Assembly (NCBI GenBank): GCA_049641805.1
Contig: JBARNX010000073.1
Span: 1 to 20,824 of the forward strand
Source: UBA5738 sp049641805
GTDB lineage: Bacteria > Patescibacteriota > Minisyncoccia > Minisyncoccales > UBA5738
Direction of reading: 5' to 3'
Length of the DNA: 20,824 nucleotides
Below the pieces are notes generated by a model. It was not told the origin of the DNA. It did no database searches and was given only the letters and a program-made list of their open reading frames with translations. Shown here in pieces: positions 1-5,446 of the stretch; positions within the stretch are counted from its first letter, which is position 1; each line of letters begins with the position of its first letter. Position numbers and translations under genes: made by a program.

Positions 1-2
1 CG

Positions 3-134
3 ATTTTTTGGCGGAACAATCTGGGAGCGTTTAAAAATTCTATAAATTCAGCCATAGCTAAAAATATAGAATTTCAGATTATGAGTATGGCGTTTTGGCA
101 GGGGTTTGGTATAATTGGTGCAATAAGCAAATAA
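3..134 (+). CDS. C-terminal end of an unidentified, probably membrane-associated protein (5' truncated)
   Basis: This frame is open from the window edge to a TAA at 132-134 and encodes 43 residues ending in AFWQGFGIIGAISK. The last third is hydrophobic and glycine-rich, like a membrane segment. The other two + frames close sooner, at 34 and 45. I do not recognise the family. The stop codon coincides with the first bases of the inverted arm of the hairpin element that follows, so that element begins exactly at the end of this gene. Whether the frame is really coding cannot be proved from 43 codons. Confidence 0.4.
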   Translation: MFWRNNLGAFKNSINSAIAKNIEFQIMSMAFWQGFGIIGAISK

Positions 135-328
135 TAGACCTACTGCTTAAAGATTTCCTGCTGCAATTTCCATATTTCGGCTGCGCCGAATTCATCATTC
201 GTCGACAGACTTAGCTTAAGTATGCCTCCTCATTCTTCATCTGGCTCGCATATTTTGCTACGCAAAATCGCTTCTGCCCCGAAATCTGAAAATTTCGCTA
301 CGGAAATCTTTAAGCAGTAGGTCTATTA
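132..328 (+). repeat. Hairpin-armed repeat element, copy A
   Basis: Outer arms 132-158 and 302-328 are perfect reverse complements (27 bp). Inside them, after 2 nt on the left and before 4 nt on the right, lies a core (161-297) that is clearly homologous to 2655-2761. The core ends are themselves imperfect inverted repeats: 164-179 against 280-295 pair at 13 of 16 positions. This copy carries about 30 bp that copy B lacks, including a small hairpin (ATTTTGC-TAC-GCAAAAT, 252-268). It also has a TTCGGC-TGC-GCCGAA hairpin at 176-190 that copy B does not keep. No ORF fits inside it. It could be a MITE-like element or a structured RNA. Confidence 0.8.
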
Positions 329-353
329 CAAAACGGAAATTTTTTGGTATACT
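326..353 (+). promoter_or_regulatory. Putative sigma-70-type promoter for the zinc ribbon - RNase HI cluster
   Basis: TTACAA (326-331), a 16-bp spacer and a good -10, TATACT (348-353), lie about 30 bp before the first start codon at 383. The -35 overlaps the last bases of the right arm of the hairpin element. The -10 is convincing and the -35 only moderate. Confidence 0.5.
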
Positions 354-382
354 GGCGGTAATAATAAATAACAAAACAAAAT

Positions 383-649
383 ATGGATGCGGACATAAAA
401 ATTTGCCAGAGTTGCGGGATGCCCATGGAGGCGGCCGAAGATTTCGGTTCCAATGACGACGGCGGCAAAAATAATCAATACTGCCAATATTGCTGGCAGG
501 AGGGAAAATTCACCGCTGATGTCGAATTGCCGGAATTTATCGAGATGCAGGTGAAGATTGCCGCGGAGAAATTGGGAATGGAGGAAAGCGAAGCGCGCGA
601 AGTGGCCCAAACTGTTTTGCCCGAGCTTGGCCGCTGGCGCGCCGATTAA
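383..649 (+). CDS. Small putative zinc ribbon protein
   Basis: The protein has 88 residues. Two CxxC knuckles (C8/C11 in CQSCGMPM and C34/C37 in CQYC) frame an acidic, glycine-containing loop, matching the 'putative zinc ribbon domain' family (PF12674 type). The C-terminal 45 residues look like a short helical tail without further motifs. The family's function is poorly known; zinc binding is inferred from the four cysteines. It is the first gene after the promoter at 326-353, and its stop lies 4 nt before the HD-domain gene, so the two are probably co-transcribed and translationally coupled. There is no Shine-Dalgarno sequence; the start is preceded only by A-rich sequence. Confidence 0.8.
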   Translation: MDADIKICQSCGMPMEAAEDFGSNDDGGKNNQYCQYCWQEGKFTADVELPEFIEMQVKIAAEKLGMEESEAREVAQTVLPELGRWRAD

Positions 650-653
650 AAAT

Positions 654-1631
654 ATGGAATACATCGACAGAGTATACGGAAAAACGGAAATTAACGATCC
701 GGCGATATTGGAATTGGTCGGTTGTCCGACAATTCAGCGGCTGAAAAAGATCGATCAGGCCGGATACTTCACGCCTTTTTATCCGGGGACCGAACAAAAC
801 CGCTTTGAGCATTCGGTTGGCGTTTGCCTGTTGCTAAAAATTTACGGCGCGCCGCTTGAAGAACAGATCGCCGGTTTGATTCACGACTCGTCACATTCGG
901 CGTTTTCGCATTGCGTGGATTATGTTCTGGCCGCGGGGTCGGAATCCGAGCAAAACCATCAGGATAATGTTTTTGATGAATATATTCGGCGGTCGGAAAT
1001 TCTGTCAATATTAAAAAAATATTCAATCGACCCGGAATATATTCTTGACCAGACTAATTTTCCGCTTGAGGAAACCGATTTGCCCGATCTTTGCGCGGAC
1101 CGCATAGATTATTCCCTGCGCACCGCGCGGGTTTTCGGCGAAATCGAAAGCGCGGAAGGTTTTTTGAAAAACCTGGAAGCGGAAAACCAAAAATGGATTT
1201 TTAAAAATTTTGAAAGCGCCAAAGGTTTCGCGGAAATGTTTTTCAAAATGAATTCCAAGTATTATTCCGGTCTTTTTTCCGCGGTAATGTTCCGCGCGGT
1301 GGGCGATTATCTGCGTTACGCGCTGGAGAAGGGATATGCCAACGAGGCCGATCTGTACTCTACGGATGAGGAAGTGCTGGCCAAGGTCGCGCAGTTTCAC
1401 GGCAAGGACGAGAAATTGTCAAAATTGTTCGACCGGATGAACAATAAAATCGGATTCATAAACGATCCCGCCGACTATGATGTCCAAGTCGCTTGCAAGT
1501 CGCGCGCGGTTGATCCGCTGTTTTGCGCGGATGGCATAATCAAAAGAGTTTCGGAAGCCGACGATGAATGGAAAAAAATATTGGAAACCGAGTCCAAACC
1601 CAAAACCTATTTCATCAAGTTTGATAAATAA
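654..1631 (+). CDS. HD-domain phosphohydrolase (dNTPase/SAMHD1-like superfamily)
   Basis: The protein has 325 residues from the ATG at 654. The open frame extends upstream into the preceding gene, but 654 gives 4-nt spacing and a natural N-terminus (MEYIDRVYGK). The metal-binding HD signature is complete: RFEHSVGV with H53, GLIHDSSHSAFSH with H77-D78 and H81, and CADRIDYSLR with D149/D152. That spacing, with an early 'P..QRL..I.Q.G' helix, is typical of the COG1078-type HD superfamily that includes dNTP triphosphohydrolases. The exact substrate cannot be read from sequence; nucleotide hydrolysis is the best guess. The C-terminal half is helical and family-specific. It is second in a tight cluster and is followed 4 nt later by the PQ-loop gene. 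Confidence 0.85.
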   Translation: MEYIDRVYGKTEINDPAILELVGCPTIQRLKKIDQAGYFTPFYPGTEQNRFEHSVGVCLLLKIYGAPLEEQIAGLIHDSSHSAFSHCVDYVLAAGSESEQNHQDNVFDEYIRRSEILSILKKYSIDPEYILDQTNFPLEETDLPDLCADRIDYSLRTARVFGEIESAEGFLKNLEAENQKWIFKNFESAKGFAEMFFKMNSKYYSGLFSAVMFRAVGDYLRYALEKGYANEADLYSTDEEVLAKVAQFHGKDEKLSKLFDRMNNKIGFINDPADYDVQVACKSRAVDPLFCADGIIKRVSEADDEWKKILETESKPKTYFIKFDK

Positions 1632-1635
1632 CATT

Positions 1636-1908
1636 ATGGAAGGAATTTTAACGCAGGCGCTTGTGTTGGCATACGGGAGCACCGGAATTGTCGGGGTGGC
1701 GGCTTATTGGCCGACGATAAAAGACCTTTGGCGCGGGAAACCCAGTGCCAATGTTTCGAGTTATTTTGTCTGGGTGGCGACAAACGGCATTACTTGGCTG
1801 TATGGATTATTGATCTTAAAAGATGTCCCGTTCATTTTTGTTTCAAGTTTATATTTATTTGCCAACGGACTCACATTATTTATGCGGCTGAGATTAAGAA
1901 AAAAATAA
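1636..1908 (+). CDS. Small three-helix PQ-loop (SemiSWEET-like) membrane protein
   Basis: The protein has 90 residues from the ATG at 1636; the frame is open further upstream but overlaps the HD gene. It has three predicted membrane helices (about residues 7-27, 43-62 and 64-84) and a basic C-terminus (RLRLRKK). Helix 1 ends in AAYWPTIKDLWRGKPSANVS, which resembles the PQ-loop signature (proline, then a basic 'K..r.K.s...vS' stretch), and the 3-TM length fits bacterial SemiSWEETs. Those act as dimers in facilitated transport of small sugars; the substrate here is unknown. It could also be another PQ-loop relative. It is packed 4-5 nt between the HD and RNase HI genes, suggesting co-transcription rather than a clear shared pathway. 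Confidence 0.6.
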   Translation: MEGILTQALVLAYGSTGIVGVAAYWPTIKDLWRGKPSANVSSYFVWVATNGITWLYGLLILKDVPFIFVSSLYLFANGLTLFMRLRLRKK

Positions 1909-1913
1909 ATATT

Positions 1914-2513
1914 ATGGCCAAGAAGAAATTTTACGCGTATAAAGCGGGAGATGAAAAAGGCGTCACGGATAATTGGAACGAGTGCGCTGAAATTGTGGGC
2001 GGCCAATCGGGGGCGAAATATAAATCGTTTGAAAGCGAGGACGAGGCGCGGCGATGGCTGGAAGCGGGCGCGGATTACGCGATCAAGCACATTGCTCTTG
2101 AGCCGGGGATTTATTTTGACGCGGGCACGGGCGGCGGCAACGGCGTGGAAATTAATGTTTCCGACCAGCGCGGGCATGGATTGCTCCATCGGGTTTTGTC
2201 GGAAAGTGAATTGAGTCCGAAGGGCCATTATTCGCTCAAAAATAATGCCACCAACAATTACGGCGAGCTTCTGGCGTGCAAATACGCGTTGCAAATTGCG
2301 CTGGAAACCGGCGCGATGAAAATTTTCGGGGACAGCGCTTTGGTGCTGGATTTTTGGTCCAAAGGCCATATCAAAAAAGACATGGGTATTGATACTATTG
2401 AGCTTGCCGGGGAAGCGGCTAAATTGCGCCGGCGTTTCGAACAAACCGGCGGCCAGCTGTTGCGAATTTCCGGCGGCGCGAATCCCGCTGATTTGGGATT
2501 TCATAAGGGGTAA
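1914..2513 (+). CDS. rnhA: Ribonuclease HI with N-terminal viroplasmin-type hybrid-binding domain
   Basis: The protein has 199 residues from the ATG at 1914, 5 nt after the previous stop. Residues 4-50 (KKFYAYKAGDEKGV...SFESEDEARRWL) form the caulimovirus viroplasmin/RNase H1 N-terminal domain (PF01693 type) that grips RNA-DNA hybrids. The catalytic RNase H fold follows, with acidic residues D69 (GIYFDAGTGG), E118 (NNYGELLACKYAL), D140 (KIFGDSALVLDFW) and D192 (NPADLGFHKG). The protein stops just after the last motif, so the final helix of longer enzymes is missing, and the flexible-loop histidine is replaced by glycines (SGGANPAD). Expected role: removing RNA from hybrids such as R-loops. 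It is the last gene of the cluster; 375 nt without a gene follow. Confidence 0.85.
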   Translation: MAKKKFYAYKAGDEKGVTDNWNECAEIVGGQSGAKYKSFESEDEARRWLEAGADYAIKHIALEPGIYFDAGTGGGNGVEINVSDQRGHGLLHRVLSESELSPKGHYSLKNNATNNYGELLACKYALQIALETGAMKIFGDSALVLDFWSKGHIKKDMGIDTIELAGEAAKLRRRFEQTGGQLLRISGGANPADLGFHKG

Positions 2514-2586
2514 TTGGCAAAGGCTTAAAATTAACCAGAAATGATCGGATTTTGACCGAAGCACGGCAGGTACGGGTCTAAAAAAT

Positions 2587-2615
2587 TTGACTTCGATCGT
2601 AAAAAGCGGTAAATT
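2587..2615 (+). promoter_or_regulatory. Putative promoter of the ATP synthase operon
   Basis: TTGACT (2587-2592), a 17-bp spacer and TAAATT (2610-2615). It is the best promoter-like pair between rnhA and atpB. If used, the atp transcript would have a leader of about 265 nt containing hairpin element B and the long stem at 2834-2887. Confidence 0.5.
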
Positions 2616-2628
2616 TTAAATGAACCTT

Positions 2629-2789
2629 GGGGTATGTCTCCGAATTGGCTTCAACTGCAATTTCCATATTTCGGTTGCAAAAAATTCATAATTCGTCGAC
2701 AGATTAGGTTTAATATGCCTCCTCATTATTCATTTTTTTCGCTCGAAATCTGAAAATTTCGTTCTGAAGCCAATTCGGAGACATACTCC
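2629..2789 (+). repeat. Hairpin-armed repeat element, copy B
   Basis: Arms 2632-2652 and 2766-2786 are perfect reverse complements (21 bp), extending to 24 positions (2629-2789) across one G-T. Their sequence is unrelated to the arms of copy A. The core 2655-2761 matches copy A closely at its left end (CTGCAATTTCCATATTTCGG), in the middle (ATTCGTCGACAGA, TATGCCTCCTCATT) and at its right end (CGAAATCTGAAAATTTCG). The 2-nt left and 4-nt right spacers between arm and core are conserved in length but not in sequence. It lies in the leader of the atp operon, in the same orientation as copy A. A CTCCCGGGAG palindrome (2786-2795) and a T-run (2802-2808) follow directly. Confidence 0.8.
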
Positions 2790-2833
2790 CGGGAGGGTGT
2801 GTTTTTTTGGGAGAAAACAATATGTACCGATGC

Positions 2834-2887
2834 AAGTTTTACAAGGTTGCGCCTTGCAAGCTTGCAGGGTGCGACTTTGTAAAATTT
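2834..2887 (+). promoter_or_regulatory. Long RNA-type hairpin ending one base before the atpB start codon
   Basis: Bases 2834-2860 pair with 2861-2887 over 27 positions. The only non-Watson-Crick positions are five G-U wobbles (2836/2885, 2845/2876, 2848/2873, 2851/2870, 2854/2867). As DNA or as the opposite-strand RNA these would be mismatches, so the pairing favours the sense transcript of atpB. The apex is CAAGCTTG. The hairpin ends at 2887 and the ATG is at 2889, leaving no free ribosome-binding site. It is a candidate control of translation or mRNA stability. Confidence 0.65.
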
Positions 2888-2888
2888 T

Positions 2889-3602
2889 ATGGAAGAAATA
2901 TCCGTGGCGGCGCCGGTGTTGTTCGAGATTGCCGGCATTGCCGTTACCAACACGGCGTTTTGGATCGTTTTGATTGCTATCGGGCTGGCGGTTTTTTTTG
3001 CGTCGGTGTTCGGCAAAGCCAAGATCGTGCCGGGCAAGGTTCAGAACTTTTTGGAATTCATTTTGGAAACTTTTCTTGATTTTTGCGATTCGATCACCAA
3101 TTCCCGGTCGAAAACTTTGCAGATATTCCCGTTCGCGATGACTTTATTTTTATTGATTTGGGTTTCAAACCTGCTGGAATTGGTGCCGGGATTGGGAGTT
3201 TTTCCGATTTTGCGCTCGCCCAGCTCCGATCTTAATTTTACATTCGGATTGGCGGCATTGTCGATATTTTATGTTAATTATCTGGCGTTGAGAAATCTGG
3301 GGCTTGTGCCGTATCTGGGCAAGTTTTTTAATTTCAAAAGCCCGGTCTTGCTGTTTGTGGGATTGTTGGAAATGATGGGTGAATTTACCCGCATCATTTC
3401 GCTGTCGATGCGGCTTTTCGGCAATTTGTTCGCCGGAGAGGTGCTGTTGATGGTGGTTTCCAGCGGAATCCATTGGACATTGGCTTATTTCGTACCGTTG
3501 CCGTTTTTGGGGTTGGAAGTGTTGGTGGGATTTTTGCAGGCATTTATCTTTTCTTCGTTGATTGTGGTTTTCTATTCAACGGCAACCGAGGCTCATGCGT
3601 AA
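2889..3602 (+). CDS. atpB: ATP synthase Fo subunit a
   Basis: The protein has 237 residues. It is the membrane stator that, with the c-ring, forms the proton path of F1Fo ATP synthase. Hydrophobic helices span most of the protein. The signature helix SLSMRLFGNLFAGE carries the essential arginine (R175), and FLQAFIFSSL near the C-terminus supplies the conserved glutamine (Q217). Length is usual for bacterial subunit a. It is the first gene of the operon; its start is pressed against the hairpin at 2834-2887 and has no Shine-Dalgarno sequence. After its stop comes an AT-rich palindrome, then the AtpI-like gene. In many bacteria the AtpI-like gene precedes atpB; here the order is reversed. Confidence 0.95.
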   Translation: MEEISVAAPVLFEIAGIAVTNTAFWIVLIAIGLAVFFASVFGKAKIVPGKVQNFLEFILETFLDFCDSITNSRSKTLQIFPFAMTLFLLIWVSNLLELVPGLGVFPILRSPSSDLNFTFGLAALSIFYVNYLALRNLGLVPYLGKFFNFKSPVLLFVGLLEMMGEFTRIISLSMRLFGNLFAGEVLLMVVSSGIHWTLAYFVPLPFLGLEVLVGFLQAFIFSSLIVVFYSTATEAHA

Positions 3603-3610
3603 ATAAATTC

Positions 3611-3717
3611 AAAGTGTAAAAATCAAAGATCAAAATGACAATTTAAAAATGCAAAATTTATGAATTCTAAATTTTTAAATTTTGCATTGTCATTTTCCAT
3701 TTTGATTTTTACACTTT
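3611..3717 (+). repeat. AT-rich palindrome family, copy 1 (atpB / AtpI-like gap)
   Basis: A perfect 17-bp inverted pair (3611-3627 and 3701-3717, AAAGTGTAAAAATCAAA and its complement) encloses further imperfectly paired AT-rich sequence containing the family words AAAATGACAAT and ATTGTCATTTT. The right arm ends 5 nt before the ATG at 3723. The same words recur in five other gaps in this window. Confidence 0.75.
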
Positions 3718-3722
3718 AAATT

Positions 3723-3956
3723 ATGAAAAATAATTTTGCGCGGGCGATGGCGGTTGGGCTGGAACTAGGGTTTGCGATTGCGGTTCCTCTGGTCGGTTTT
3801 TTGCTTTTTGGATTGTGGCTGGACCGCAGGATTGGCACAACGCCGCTATTTATGATAGTATTTTTGCTGGTGGGGCTGGCGGCCGTTGTTATCGAAGTGA
3901 AGCAGTTAATTTTGCCGTTTCTTGAAAAAAGGTCAAAAAAGAATGATAAATTATAA
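3723..3956 (+). CDS. AtpI/AtpZ-like ATP synthase accessory membrane protein
   Basis: The protein has 77 residues and two membrane helices (about residues 10-32 and 41-61) joined by a short loop, WLDRRIGTTP, with a basic C-terminal tail. That layout matches the small F0F1 ATPase accessory family (PF09527, AtpI/'gene 1'), whose members have been linked to c-ring assembly and Mg/Ca handling. The operon position between subunits a and c supports the call; sequence identity in this family is low, so topology and context carry most of the weight. The start is 5 nt after the palindrome arm. It ends 40 nt before atpE. Confidence 0.75.
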   Translation: MKNNFARAMAVGLELGFAIAVPLVGFLLFGLWLDRRIGTTPLFMIVFLLVGLAAVVIEVKQLILPFLEKRSKKNDKL

Positions 3957-3996
3957 ATTATCATTGATAAATTTAATTAAAATTAATTAAAAACAT

Positions 3997-4224
3997 ATGG
4001 AATTAGAAGTAATGAGACAGTTGGCCGCGGCGATTGCCATCGGCGTGGGCGCCATCGGGCCCGGTTTGGGCATCGGTTTTATCGGCCGGGGGGCTATGGA
4101 AGCCATCGGCCGCAATCCGGAAGCCGCGGGCAAGATTAGCACGAATATGATTTTGGCCATCGCGTTTACGGATGCCATCGCGATTTTCGCGCTGGTGGTG
4201 GCATTGATCATCAGATTTGTATAG
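3997..4224 (+). CDS. atpE: ATP synthase Fo subunit c
   Basis: The protein has 75 residues forming the two-helix hairpin of the rotor ring. Helix 1 has the glycine-rich packing motif (GVGAIGPGLGIGFIGRG), followed by the polar loop RNPEA. Helix 2 carries the ion-binding carboxylate D59 in AFTDAIAIFALV. An aspartate is used rather than the commoner glutamate, and the positions that make Na+ ligands in sodium-type rings (a helix-1 glutamine, and serine or threonine after the acid) are not evident, so a proton ring is the simpler reading. The next gene, atpF, starts 99 nt downstream after a small hairpin. Confidence 0.95.
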   Translation: MELEVMRQLAAAIAIGVGAIGPGLGIGFIGRGAMEAIGRNPEAAGKISTNMILAIAFTDAIAIFALVVALIIRFV

Positions 4225-4230
4225 TATTCA

Positions 4231-4260
4231 GCTATTTTGCGGCTCGTTACCGCAAATAGC
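4231..4260 (+). other. Hairpin after atpE
   Basis: GCTATTTTGCGG (4231-4242) pairs with CCGCAAATAGC (4250-4260) with one bulged T and a 7-nt loop. No T-run follows, so it is more likely an mRNA stability or processing element, such as one keeping atpE messages abundant, than a terminator. That role is inferred. Confidence 0.5.
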
Positions 4261-4323
4261 GCATTATTGATATTGTATTTCGCTTGAGGAATAATTTTTC
4301 GCAAATTAATCAACTAACTTATT

Positions 4324-4806
4324 ATGGAAGGTCTAGGCATTGATCCAAAAATTTTGATCGGGGATATTGTTACATTCATTGTTCTGGCGGTGATTCTCAA
4401 AAAATACGCTTATAAGCCGTTTTTGGCGGTTTTGGAGGCGCGTCGGAAAAAAATTGAAGAAGGCGTGGTCAAATCCGAAGAAGCTGAAAAATCGCTGGCC
4501 AAGATCCGCGATTTGTCCGAGGAAGTGAAGGCCGCCGGGGAGAAAAAAGCCAAAGAAATGATTCTTGCCACGGAAGCCAAGGCGCAAGAAAAAGCCAAAG
4601 CGATTTTGGCGGCTGCCGAAGAAGAAAAAAAGAATGTGATCGCCAATGCCAAGATTGTCATGGAAAAGGAGCGGGCGCGGGCCGAAGAAAATCGCCAAAA
4701 AGAAGCTATGGATCTCGCTTTCGCGGTTTCGGAAAAGTTTTTGGCTGAGAAGATCACCAAAGAGCAGGACAAAAAGATTATTGAGCGGCTGGCCGCGGGA
4801 TTGTAG
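4324..4806 (+). CDS. atpF: ATP synthase Fo subunit b
   Basis: The protein has 160 residues. A single N-terminal membrane helix (about residues 10-27, ILIGDIVTFIVLAVILKKYA) is followed by KPFLAVLEARRKKIEEG, the usual entry into the peripheral stalk. A long Ala/Glu/Lys-rich right-handed coiled coil runs to residue 145. The C-terminus is expected to bind the delta subunit. Length is typical for subunit b, and there is one b gene only, so a homodimer is likely. No Shine-Dalgarno sequence precedes the ATG (ACTTATTATG). Confidence 0.93.
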   Translation: MEGLGIDPKILIGDIVTFIVLAVILKKYAYKPFLAVLEARRKKIEEGVVKSEEAEKSLAKIRDLSEEVKAAGEKKAKEMILATEAKAQEKAKAILAAAEEEKKNVIANAKIVMEKERARAEENRQKEAMDLAFAVSEKFLAEKITKEQDKKIIERLAAGL

Positions 4807-4812
4807 AATTTT

Positions 4813-4842
4813 TTAATCGCAAAATATCAATTTCGCGATTAA
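4813..4842 (+). other. AT-rich hairpin after atpF
   Basis: TTAATCGC (4813-4820) and GCGATTAA (4835-4842) are perfect inverted repeats 14 nt apart. It lies 6 nt after the atpF stop with no T-run following. It is the first of two hairpins in the 122-nt atpF-atpH gap. Confidence 0.45.
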
Positions 4843-4888
4843 GGCAGCGAGCGCAGTAATCAAAAGATAATAATCGAGCTCGTGTTGC

Positions 4889-4928
4889 GAGGGTCTTACC
4901 CTCGCGATTACGCGAGGGTAAGACCCTT
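4889..4928 (+). promoter_or_regulatory. GC-rich hairpin abutting the atpH start codon, with two alternative folds
   Basis: Bases 4890-4906 and 4911-4927 form a perfect 17-bp stem around the loop ATTA, plus a G-U pair 4889/4928. The ATG of atpH starts at 4929. Each arm is also a small hairpin on its own (GAGGGT-CTT-ACCCTC, and AGGGT-AAG-ACCCT), so the RNA can fold as one long stem or two short ones. Confidence 0.65.
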
Positions 4929-5321
4929 ATGAACAGCAAAAAGACAATTAAAATCTGGACTATGGTGCTGGTCAAAGAGTGCGCGGGCAAAACCGCAGTT
5001 GAACAGAAAAAGATCATTTTGCGCCTGAAAGAAATTTTAAAAAGCAAAAAGCGGGGATATTTACTGCGAAGGATCGTGCGCGACGCCTTGAACGCGATGA
5101 AAAAACAGGCCAGATTTGAAATCACCATGGCGCATTCGCAATCGGCGGAAGCGGTTGGCAAGTTGAAGAATAGGCTGGCGGTCCGGTTTGGCGGCGATGA
5201 GGACGCGGATGTGGATATTGATCCGGCGATCATTGGCGGATTCGTTGCCAAGACCGACCATTATCTTATTGACGCCTCAGTCAAAGGATTTTTAAAGCAG
5301 TTGAAGAAAAGCTACCAATAA
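4929..5321 (+). CDS. atpH: ATP synthase F1 subunit delta, short form
   Basis: The protein has 130 residues; usual delta subunits have about 175-180. The C-terminal half carries the family signature (DPAIIGGFVAKTDHYLIDAS then VKGFLKQLKK), comparable to the 'G..i..gd..iD.Sv.g.L..L' end of known deltas. The N-terminal helical domain that binds the top of F1 is shortened to about 80 residues. Delta joins subunit b to the alpha3beta3 head. The start is fixed by the hairpin that ends at 4928; no other in-frame ATG lies between the hairpin and the conserved part. An AT-rich palindrome and atpA follow. Confidence 0.88.
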   Translation: MNSKKTIKIWTMVLVKECAGKTAVEQKKIILRLKEILKSKKRGYLLRRIVRDALNAMKKQARFEITMAHSQSAEAVGKLKNRLAVRFGGDEDADVDIDPAIIGGFVAKTDHYLIDASVKGFLKQLKKSYQ

Positions 5322-5333
5322 GATTAAAAATTG

Positions 5334-5427
5334 AAAAATCAAAATGAAAAATGACAGTTCAAAATTAAAAAATGTCGATATCTTAATTTTTTAACATTTT
5401 ACATTGTCATTTTTCATTTTGATTTTT
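5334..5427 (+). repeat. AT-rich palindrome family, copy 2 (atpH / atpA gap)
   Basis: A perfect 23-bp inverted pair (5334-5356 and 5405-5427) contains the family words ATCAAAATG and AAAATGACA. A 48-nt AT-rich centre separates the arms. The right arm ends 19 nt before the atpA ATG. Confidence 0.78.
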
Positions 5428-5446
5428 ACATTTTGAACTAAATATT

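Noticed and set aside
132..328. Retron-type non-coding RNA (inverted a1/a2 arms)
   Set aside because: Inverted outer arms recall retrons, but no reverse transcriptase lies nearby, there are two similar copies, and no conserved msr/msd features are recognisable.
1761..2564. A 267-codon open frame on the minus strand
   Set aside because: It is antisense to rnhA and the PQ-loop gene, which carry clear family motifs and tight operon spacing.
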